DNA of 32,693 nucleotides from NCBI GenBank assembly GCA_016871015.1, contig VFZX01000040.1:1-32693 (forward strand). The letters are read 5' to 3'. The notes below the pieces were generated by a model. It was not told where the DNA came from and searched no databases. It was given only the letters and a program-made list of their open reading frames with translations. Made by a program: the position numbers and the translations under genes. Position 1 is the first letter of the stretch, and each line of letters starts with the position of its first letter. Origin of the DNA: Acidobacteriota bacterium. Lineage in GTDB: Bacteria; Acidobacteriota; Terriglobia; Bryobacterales; Bryobacteraceae. Positions 24,554-32,200 of this stretch are shown one piece after another.

Positions 24554-27322
24554 TCAATCAATGTACAAGAACTCCGCCGCGTTCATCAACGTGTGGCACA
24601 GCGAGGCCAGCCCCATCCAGCGGGCGCGGCTGGCCACCGGCTCGGCGGGGAGCTCGGCCTTGAGCTGGCGCGTCCATTCCGTAGCCGCTCCGTCGATCAG
24701 GGCACGTGACGCCTGAACCTCGTCCGCGGTGGGCTTGCGGGCGAACGCCAGCAGGTAAGCACGCTCGATCTGCCGGCCCGGATCATCTCCTGCCACATCC
24801 ATGATCCGCCCTGCCATGTATCGCGCGCTGGTGCGTGTGAGGTCGCTGTTTAACAAGTGCAGTGGCTGCGAGGCCACGACTGAGTGTCCGCGGCGCATGC
24901 AGTTCGGATTCGGGAACGGCATGTCGAAGGCATCGAGCAGCGACACCGGCTGTGTGCGCCGGTGTTGCGCGTAGACGCTGCGGCGGCCGCCTTGCTTGCC
25001 TTCCTCGGTGATCACTTCGCCGTCGGGCTGGACCTTGAACTTGTCGGCTGGTCCGAACTGCCGCGTGTCGAGCCGTCCGGCCAGCATCAGGATGGAGTCG
25101 CGCACGGACTCGGCGTCGATGCGGAGGAACGGGTAGGCACTGAGATCGCCTTCGCCCAACGTGGGGCTGGATCGCTGGCGGTAGACCGTCGACGTGAGAA
25201 TCAGCCGGTGCAGCGCCTTGATGTCCCAGCCCGTTCGCACGAATTCAGTCGACAACCAATCGAGCAGGGCTTGATTGGCGGGAGCAGTCCCCATGCGGCC
25301 GAAGTTTCCGGCCGAAGACACCAGGCCGGTGCCAAAGTGATGCTGCCAGATGCGGTTCACCATCACCCGCGCGGTCAGCGGATGGCGAGGATCGGTGAGC
25401 CACTTCGCGAGAGCAAGGCGCCGGCCACTCGAGTGAGCGAGCGGCTGGTCGCGGTATTCGGGGAATCCGGCAGACAGGATCGACAGTGCGCCTGGAGGCA
25501 CTAGTGCGCCGGGCGTTGTGGAATCGCCGCGGTGCAGGATCCGGGTGGGCGGCGGCTCGGGTCCAAGATCGAATAGTGCGCGGACCAGAGGGAGCGGCTT
25601 CAGCTTGGCGCGTTCCTCGCGGATCCGTGTTTCGTTCGCAGCTCGCGCGGCCTTGAAGTCCGGATACGCTTCTTCGAGCGCGGGGATCTTGCCTTCCTTG
25701 ATTCCCTTGTCGGCAGCGAGCCGGGCGCGGTAGGTTTCGAGCGTCTTCTCTTGTTCGCCCTCGATCTCGCGGATCCGCGCGTTGACCGGATCGTTGTGCG
25801 CCTGAGCGTCGCGATATTCGGAGAAAGCCTTGGGGATCAAGTAGCGCGTGTTGTTCTCGTCGCACTTGGCGCCGACGCCTCCGCACGGGAACTCGCCCGG
25901 CAGCCAGTGGAACGGATCGAACGCGGGTGTGAGCACGGCGACCAGCCGGTAGTAGTCGCGCGTCGGGATGGGATCGTACTTGTGGTCGTGGCAGCGTGCG
26001 CATCCGACCGAGAGTCCCATTACAGCGGATCCGAGGACCTCGATCTGGCCCGCGATCACGTCCATGCGCTCGGGGATGAAGTTCTGCTCCGTGCTGTTGG
26101 TGCCGTCCGGCGCCATCCGCCAGAATCCGGTGGCTGCCAGGAGATCGAGCTGCCCGGTGGTGAGGTCCGGCGCGGTGCGGAAATCGAACGTCTCGTCGCC
26201 CGCGATCTGCTCGGTGAGGAAGCGGTCGAACGGCTTGTTCGCGTTGAATGCGCGGATCACGTAGTCGCGGTAGCGCCAGGCGTGCGGGCGGTTGGCATCG
26301 CTGTTGTTGCCGCCTTCGCTGTCGACGTAGCCCACCGCGTCGAGCCAGTGGCGGCCCCATCGCTCTCCGTAATGGGGAGATTCGAGCAAGCGGTTGACGA
26401 GTTTTTCGTAGCGGTCCGGCGCGCGATCGGAGGCGAACGCCTCGATCTGTTCGGGCGAGGGCGGGAGTCCGGTGAGATTGAAGAAGACGCGCCGCAGCAG
26501 GACCATCGGATCCGCTTCCGGTGAGAAGCTCTTCGATTTCGACTCGAGATCAGCCAGCACGAACGCATCCACCGGAGTCCGGACCCGGGTGGCGGCGCGG
26601 ACCCGGGGCTGCGGCGCGCGGACTGGGGTCTTGAACGACCAGAACTCGCGGTCTTTGGCCTTGATCGCCGGGTCATTCACCGCGCTCACCTGGACCGGCT
26701 GCTCTGGGTCGGGTGCCGCGCCTTCGGCGATCCACTGCTTGACCTTGGCGAACTCGCCGTCGGTGAGCCCGCGCACGGAAAACTGTTCCTGCAGCTTGGG
26801 CGGAGGCATTTCCTGCGCGCCGATCCGCTTGACCAGCAGACTGTCCTCGGGCTTGCCCGGCACGATCGCGGGTCCGGACTTGCCGCCCCGCAGCATCGCC
26901 TCGCGCGTCCTGAGGTCGAGTCCGCCCTGTTTCTCCCGGCGTCCGTGGCAGACCCAGCACTTGGCGGCGAGGACGGCTTGCACGTCGCGCTCGGCGACTG
27001 GCGGCTTGCGCTCCTCATTCTCGATCCAGGAGCGGATCGCGGCGATTTCAGGTTCGCTCAGCTTGGCTCCGCCCATCGGCATCTTGCCCGATGCGATGAG
27101 GCTGAGGAGCACGCTATCGACCGGGCGTCCGGGAACCACGACCGCGCCGGACTTTCCTCCGCGCAGCACCTGGGTGATCGATTCGAGCGAGAGTCCGCCG
27201 CTGGCCGTCTTCGCGTTGTGGCAGCCTTGGCACTTGGCGCGGAACAGGGGGTGGATGTCCGCTTCGAACGTCGCGGCCGGGGCGAGCAGGGTGGCGGAGG
27301 CCAGAAGAAACGCAAACCTCAT
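24554..27322 (-). CDS. PSCyt1/DUF1549/DUF1553 cytochrome-like protein
   Basis: A 922-residue exported protein with a signal peptide (MRFAFLLASATLLAPAA). Two haem-binding motifs lie near the start: CQGCH at about 33-37 and CWVCH at about 128-132, each part of a planctomycete-type cytochrome c domain. DUF1549 follows (PVDAFVLADLESK, FFNLTGLPPSPEQIEAF, RWGRHWLDAVGYVDSEG), with CARCHDHKYDPIP in its second half. DUF1553 forms the C-terminal third (RRLALAKWLTDPRHPLTARV, then RIWQHHFGTGLV, ANFGRMG). With DUF1501 it forms a conserved two-gene unit seen in many polysaccharide-degrading Planctomycetes and Acidobacteria, although no biochemical role is agreed. It has no Shine-Dalgarno. Confidence 0.92.
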   Translation of the reverse strand: MRFAFLLASATLLAPAATFEADIHPLFRAKCQGCHNAKTASGGLSLESITQVLRGGKSGAVVVPGRPVDSVLLSLIASGKMPMGGAKLSEPEIAAIRSWIENEERKPPVAERDVQAVLAAKCWVCHGRREKQGGLDLRTREAMLRGGKSGPAIVPGKPEDSLLVKRIGAQEMPPPKLQEQFSVRGLTDGEFAKVKQWIAEGAAPDPEQPVQVSAVNDPAIKAKDREFWSFKTPVRAPQPRVRAATRVRTPVDAFVLADLESKSKSFSPEADPMVLLRRVFFNLTGLPPSPEQIEAFASDRAPDRYEKLVNRLLESPHYGERWGRHWLDAVGYVDSEGGNNSDANRPHAWRYRDYVIRAFNANKPFDRFLTEQIAGDETFDFRTAPDLTTGQLDLLAATGFWRMAPDGTNSTEQNFIPERMDVIAGQIEVLGSAVMGLSVGCARCHDHKYDPIPTRDYYRLVAVLTPAFDPFHWLPGEFPCGGVGAKCDENNTRYLIPKAFSEYRDAQAHNDPVNARIREIEGEQEKTLETYRARLAADKGIKEGKIPALEEAYPDFKAARAANETRIREERAKLKPLPLVRALFDLGPEPPPTRILHRGDSTTPGALVPPGALSILSAGFPEYRDQPLAHSSGRRLALAKWLTDPRHPLTARVMVNRIWQHHFGTGLVSSAGNFGRMGTAPANQALLDWLSTEFVRTGWDIKALHRLILTSTVYRQRSSPTLGEGDLSAYPFLRIDAESVRDSILMLAGRLDTRQFGPADKFKVQPDGEVITEEGKQGGRRSVYAQHRRTQPVSLLDAFDMPFPNPNCMRRGHSVVASQPLHLLNSDLTRTSARYMAGRIMDVAGDDPGRQIERAYLLAFARKPTADEVQASRALIDGAATEWTRQLKAELPAEPVASRARWMGLASLCHTLMNAAEFLYID

Positions 27323-27330
27323 CAATCGAC

Positions 27331-27336
27331 AGTATA
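27331..27336 (-). promoter_or_regulatory. Candidate -10 box of the PSCyt-DUF1501 transcript
   Basis: TATACT on the minus strand ends eight bases before the ATG at 27322, with no Shine-Dalgarno between. It would give a nearly leaderless mRNA for the five minus-strand genes down to 19552. A -35 box is not clear. Confidence 0.4.
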
Positions 27337-27353
27337 TTCTGGATTGACGGCTG

Positions 27354-27876
27354 ATGAACGCGGACGACTACGCTTGGAGGATCGTGCCGGGCGAACGAGA
27401 GTGATCTGCTTGAGCAGGCCGGTACGAATGGCTCCAGACGCGACGCGTTTCACGCCGCCCGGGCTGAGGCCGGCCAGGCAGTGCGTTTGGGACGGGGTGT
27501 CGAGCTTGATGCGATAGCCGCGCGAGACTTTGTCCGGCAGTCTTCGGCACCAGAACGGGTTCTTCGGACGGCCGCCCTCCTGACGAAGTTGTCCGAGGCG
27601 ATGCCGCCACACGTCGAAAAATATGGCTCCGCGCAACTCGGTTTGGGACGGCCTCGACGATGCACCACGGTCTCAAGATCAGGTCAGCAACATGCTCGAC
27701 CAATTCCATCCGGGGCTGAAAGTGACGCCGGTTAACGTGAATGAGACCGCCATCAAGCGGATCGTGACTGGATCAGCGTGGACTCAGGCCATCGGCCGGC
27801 GGGCGAATCGGCTGAAAGTCGCTCTGAGCCCGCTTACTCAAGACGAGCCCAGAATTCGAGTGACCGCAAACCGGCG
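27354..27876 (+). pseudogene. Decayed or frameshifted upstream part of the nitrilase-like gene
   Basis: No intact gene covers this stretch, but protein-like sequence moves between frames. From ATG at 27354: MNADDYAWRIVPGERE, then TGA at 27402. In the next frame from about 27399: ESDLLEQAGTNGSRRDAFHA and on to RTAALLTKLSEAMPPHVEKY. In a third frame from 27623: LDQFHPGLKVTPVNVNETAI, IVTGSAWTQAIGRRANRLK and QDEPRIRV up to about 27860. The nitrilase frame then takes over (PADGDPHPFVIDAVDN). At least three frame changes are needed to join them. No domain is recognised. The alternative is that only the part after 27778 is coding and the rest is chance. Confidence 0.4.
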
Positions 27877-28596
27877 GACGGCGATCCGCATCCATTCGTC
27901 ATCGACGCCGTCGACAACGAGGATTCGCAGTGCCAGCGCCTTGCGAAGATACTCAAGGAGTGTCGCGACCAGGGTGTGGCGATCCTGGTACTGCCCGAGC
28001 TTCGAGTGACACCCACGCTCGAAGGAGTGGTCCGGGGATGGCTCGGCGCGCAGACCAACACGGACGGGCTTCTGTTGGTCGTGGCTGGAAGTTGGCACGT
28101 CATGGACGGAGGCCGGTACGTCAACCGGAGCATCGCGTTCGACCACCGCGGACACGAGCTGTGGCGCAACGACAAACTCGCCGAGTACAACGTGAGCCCG
28201 GGAAACGTCGCCAAGAACCCGTCGTATTGGGTGGACCGTGGCGTCGGCCCAAGCGGTGCTGTTGAGGACATCCGGGCCGGCCGCGTTCTGGCTGTCGCCG
28301 ACACTCCCCTGGGCCGCTTGACGTCCGCCATTTGCGCAGGCTTCTTTCAAGGACGGGCGGCGGACGTCATGCGGCAGTCGGGAGCGAACTTCTTTTTCGT
28401 GCCCGCGATGACCAACAAGATGGATGACCTGGAGCGGCTGGCGGCGGATCTGGTCCGCTACCGGGCTGGGTCATTCATCGCCAACTGCGGCCATTTCGGA
28501 GCCAAGGCCCCCTGCTATTGGCAGGCGGGCAGCGGCGAATCCGGGCGGGCGCGCCGGCGGCAGCGGATTCTGATCTGGACTCTGGGCGATACTTAA
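27778..28596 (+). CDS. Carbon-nitrogen hydrolase (nitrilase-fold) protein, probably truncated
   Basis: A 272-residue frame from GTG. The nitrilase-superfamily catalytic triad is complete: Glu74 in ILVLPELR, Lys133 in LWRNDKLAEYN, and Cys186 in SAICAGFF. The chain after the Cys is short (about 85 residues), and the region before residue 35 is not native-looking, so the first strand of the fold probably belongs to the adjacent frame (see 27354-27876). These enzymes hydrolyse nitriles, amides or carbamoyl compounds. Nitrilase domains also occur fused to or next to defence proteins. It is the first gene of the right-hand island, and its 3' end contains the candidate promoter of the winged-helix gene. 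Confidence 0.6.
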   Translation: MDSGHRPAGESAESRSEPAYSRRAQNSSDRKPADGDPHPFVIDAVDNEDSQCQRLAKILKECRDQGVAILVLPELRVTPTLEGVVRGWLGAQTNTDGLLLVVAGSWHVMDGGRYVNRSIAFDHRGHELWRNDKLAEYNVSPGNVAKNPSYWVDRGVGPSGAVEDIRAGRVLAVADTPLGRLTSAICAGFFQGRAADVMRQSGANFFFVPAMTNKMDDLERLAADLVRYRAGSFIANCGHFGAKAPCYWQAGSGESGRARRRQRILIWTLGDT

Positions 28597-28604
28597 GGTA
28601 TGCT
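28576..28604 (+). promoter_or_regulatory. Candidate promoter of the winged-helix/NACHT unit
   Basis: TGGACT at 28576-28581 (4/6 match to TTGACA) and TATGCT at 28599-28604 (4/6 match to TATAAT) are separated by 17 bases. They lie across the last codons and stop of the nitrilase gene. Transcription would begin near 28611, three to four bases before the ATG at 28615. Confidence 0.4.
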
Positions 28605-28628
28605 TTAGGTGGACATGCCACCTAAAGC
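28602..28628. promoter_or_regulatory. Perfect 11-bp inverted repeat around the start codon (putative operator)
   Basis: GCTTTAGGTGG at 28602-28612 and its exact complement CCACCTAAAGC at 28618-28628 flank a five-base loop ACATG that contains the start codon of the winged-helix gene. It overlaps the end of the -10 box and the predicted transcription start. It fits an operator for a dimeric repressor; in RNA it could also form a hairpin hiding the start codon. Confidence 0.6.
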
Positions 28629-29235
28629 GACCCGTCCGCCGGATCTGTTCACCGCAACCATCGACGAGGTTGTGGATGCTGGAATCACAGCCCTTGGTGG
28701 CGATGAGGAGCTGCTGCACATGGTGGACCAAGCCCTCCACCTCCGCCACTATGACCTAAAGAAATACCCCGAGACCCGAGAGGAGCTCAAGGATGCTCTG
28801 TCCCGGATCGTCGAGTCCCGCCCGGCTCGCGACCTCAATCTTACCCTCACGCAGGCCATGGCAGCCAAGTGGGAGCACCTGCACGAATTGATCGCGAACG
28901 AGGAAGAAGCAATTCCGTTGGCGGAAGAGGCCAGACAGTTCGTCAACCGGAGCGAGTACGCCAAGCGGGTGTTGGAGGCGTTGCGTGATGGTCCGAAACC
29001 GAGGAAGGAACTACGGGCCATCGTCGGCGGGGACTCCAACTTGTCGCAGGTGCTGGCGCGCATGGAGGCGCGCGGGCTGATCGCGAGGACTCCGGGCGCT
29101 GACGGCCGGTCGGTGGATGTCGCCATGGGAGTCATTGGCGTGGACCTGCTGGCTCCGCGGCCGGTGCTTCCATCGCTCCACGCTGGCGCCGTTCTTGAAC
29201 GTTCAGTGACGCTCCATGACCTCCGGGCTGCTTAA
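28615..29235 (+). CDS. Winged-helix DNA-binding regulator of the island
   Basis: A 206-residue protein. Residues about 1-110 are helical with no recognised family (ITALGGDEELLHMVDQALHL, then REELKDALSRIVESRPARDL). Residues about 118-170 form a winged helix: KRVLEALRDGPKPRKELRAI is the first helix pair, GDSNLSQVLARMEARGLIAR the recognition helix, then TPGADGRSVDVAM the wing. It is MarR/ArsR-like in layout. A GTG two codons earlier (28609) is possible. A perfect inverted repeat around its own start suggests autorepression, as in defence systems controlled by winged-helix proteins. Its TAA shares one base with the ATG of the giant NACHT gene (TAATG), so the two form one unit. Confidence 0.75.
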   Translation: MPPKATRPPDLFTATIDEVVDAGITALGGDEELLHMVDQALHLRHYDLKKYPETREELKDALSRIVESRPARDLNLTLTQAMAAKWEHLHELIANEEEAIPLAEEARQFVNRSEYAKRVLEALRDGPKPRKELRAIVGGDSNLSQVLARMEARGLIARTPGADGRSVDVAMGVIGVDLLAPRPVLPSLHAGAVLERSVTLHDLRAA

Positions 29236-32200
29236 TGCCCTACTACGTCACCTTCTATTCCTTCAAAGGCGGTGTTGGGCGGACCCATACCCTGGTCAAC
29301 ACCGCCCTCATGCTCCGCAACCTTGGACACCAGGTCCTCATCTGGGAGGCGGACCTCGAAGCGCCGAGCCTGTTGAATCTGCCCGTGTTCGAAAAGGCCC
29401 GCGGTGAAGTCAAGCTCGGGTTGATCGACGCGCTGACCGGGGCGGCGGGCACAGTTGAGTGCATCACCGAATGCCAGGGACTGCGCATCCTGCCTGCTGG
29501 CCAACCCGGCAAGACCTACGAAGCCACCTACGGCCGCTTCCAGGAAAAGTTCGCCACCGACGCGACGGCGCTGGCTCTAAAGTTCGATCAGATTCGCGCG
29601 CAAATCGACACGCTGCCGGTGGACATTGTGTTGATCGACTCCCGTACCGGATTCACCGACCTCGGTGCGATCTGCACGGTCCAGCTTGCGCACCTCGTGG
29701 TTCTCGTGTTCCGGCTTGGACAGCAGGATCTCGAGGGGACCCGCTGGCACTGGACCCTCGACACAGCCCGAATGAAGCGGATCGGACGGCGTGTGGAACT
29801 CCAGACCCGGCTGGTGGCCGCGATGGTGCCCGAGGACCAGCCCGATCTCGTGATGGAGCGTCTGAAGGCGGCAAAAGAAGCCGGACTGGAAGTCAAGTAC
29901 CGGGTCCCGCTGATTCCGGAGTTCATGCTGTATGAACGGATGCCTGCCGCGGACTTTCCGGGATGGCCGATTACCCAGGTGTACCGGGATCTGGCCGCGG
30001 ACATCGAAGGGCTCGCCCGGCAACAGAAGATCGAGCAGGAGCCCGCCGCAGCCAAACCCCAGGTGCGAGACCGGGACAAGCAGGGCCGCGAATTCGAGGA
30101 CAAGGTAGCGGCAGTGCTCCGGTTAATGGGCTTCGAGGTCAAGACGGACCTCCTGATCGAGGGCCGCCAAGTGGACTTCCTCGCCGTGAAGCGGGACACT
30201 CTCCAGGAAACGCACTGGCTGGGCGAATGCAAGGACCACGCCAAGGATGCCGGCGTCGATACGCTCGACGCGCTCCACTCGGGCCTCCGCGCCTACCAAC
30301 GCAGCGTCCCCCAAGCCCAGGGACTCATCGTCGCCCGGACCGGCTTCACCAAGGAAGCCACTGCCCACGCCAAGTCCCTCGGCATCGCCCTCAAGACCTA
30401 CAGCGAACTCCTCGACGGCCTGGTGGACCTCCGCTTCTACGTCCCCTCCCTCATCCGCGACGTCACCGGCCAGGACATCGAACGGCTCTACGTCGACCCC
30501 ACCGTCTTCCCCGAATCCACACGCCAGCTCACCAGCCTCGACGCCTTCATGGACCAGTGGCTGAACGAAGCCAGCTCCACCCACCTCACCCTGCTCGGCG
30601 ACTACGGCACCGGCAAAACCTGGTTCACCCGCCGCTGGGCCGCACGCCTGGCCGAAGCCTACCAAAAAGACCCGGCGCGCAACCGCTGCCCCATCCGGAT
30701 CGACCTCCGCGCCGCGGCCCGCGCGCTCAGCCTCGAGAACGCGTTGTACGAGCACTTCCAGCGCCAGTCCGGCCGCCTGGTGGATCCCAAGGCCGTGCTC
30801 CACCTGCTCTCCGAGGGCCGCTGCGTGCTGATCTTCGACGCCTTCGACGAGATGGCCACCCAGGCTAACTGGGACGTCACCGTCCAGAACTTCCGCGAGC
30901 TGACCCGTGCGGCGCAGGGGCGCGCCAAGGTGGTCCTGACTTGCCGGACCCACTTTTTCCGCACCCAGGACGAGGTCGCCGCGCTGGTCGAGGGCCGGCA
31001 GTCCGGGATCTCGCCCGAGGCCCGCTCGCTCTACGCCGAGGTGTTCGGCAAGACCGGATTCAGCGTGGCGTATCTGCGGGACTTCGACGCGCGGCAAATC
31101 AACCACTATCTGAAGCTCGCGGGGGCCGAAGCGGTGATTCCGCTTTTCGATCAGATCTCGGGACTGAAGGAGATCGCCGGACGTCCCGTGCTGCTGGACA
31201 TGGTGGTGAAGTCCGCGCCGGCCCTGAAGGGACGCGAGCGGGTGAAGCTCGCGACCCTGTACGAGACCTACACCGAAGAGTGGCTCCAGCGCGCGGATTG
31301 GCGAAGCTCGCTCGACCGCGAGGGGCGGCGGCGGATGGCGCAGGAGATCGCGGTCCGGCTGTGGGAGACCGATGGCGCGCGGATGCATCATTCGGAATTG
31401 CGGGCGGTGGCCGGGCTGCTGCGGGACCGGGCGAAGAACCTGGACGAGGTGGACGTGATCGAGTCCGAGGTCCGCACGGCGTCGTTCTTCACGTGGAAGG
31501 ATGGCGAGGGGAACTACGGGTTCTCGCACCGGAGCTTTCTCGAGTTCTTCCTGGCGCAGTGGGTGGCGCGGAACATGCAGGCGGGGCCGTCGGTAGAGGC
31601 CCTGCGGCTGCGGCGGCTGAGCCCGGAGGTCATGGGGTTCCTGGTGGACCTGTGTCCCCGGGAGGCGCTGGAGCGGTGCGTTCATGCGGTGTTCGAGGGC
31701 GGGTATGTGCCGCGGGCGTCGGAGAACGCGCTGCTGTTGTACCAGGCGGCGGGACTGGCGCGTCCGCGGCGGTTCGAACTGGCGGGAGCGGAGTTGGCGG
31801 GCTGGCGGCTGCCCGGGCTGGATCTGACGGGCGCGAATCTGCGGGGGGCGAAGCTGGGGGATGCGGATCTGGCGGGGGCGTGTGTGGAGGGTGCGGATCT
31901 GTGCGAGGCAGTTTTCACGCGGGCGATGCTGGATGGGGTCCGGGCGCGGGGGGCGCGGTGCGTGGGTGCGGATCTCTCAGGCGCGTCGATGGTGGATGCG
32001 GATTTTGAGGGTGCGGCGGTGGAGGGTGCGGACTTCCGGTTTGCGTTGGCGGTCCGGGCGCGGATGCCGGAGGTGAGCGCGATGGGGTTGTCGCGGCGGA
32101 TGGAGGAGGCGGTCCGGCCGGTGGTGCAGTCGTTTGTGCGGGAGGGGGAGATGTGCGTGGCGTGGCATCCGTCGGCGCCGTTGCTGGCGGTGACGGCTGG

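Noticed and set aside
27322-27709. Two overlapping minus-strand open frames beside the PSCyt gene
   Set aside because: They are rich in Arg/Ser/Pro, have no motifs, and lie opposite better plus-strand coding segments.
27354-28596. A reverse transcriptase-nitrilase fusion of the DRT type
   Set aside because: A nitrilase domain in a defence context suggested it, but no RT motif such as a Y/F-x-D-D with suitable context is visible in the upstream frames.
30123-31685. A 520-codon minus-strand open frame opposite the nuclease-NACHT part
   Set aside because: It exists because high-GC coding DNA rarely makes stops in the antisense frame. Its translation has no domain character, while the plus frame has many recognisable motifs.
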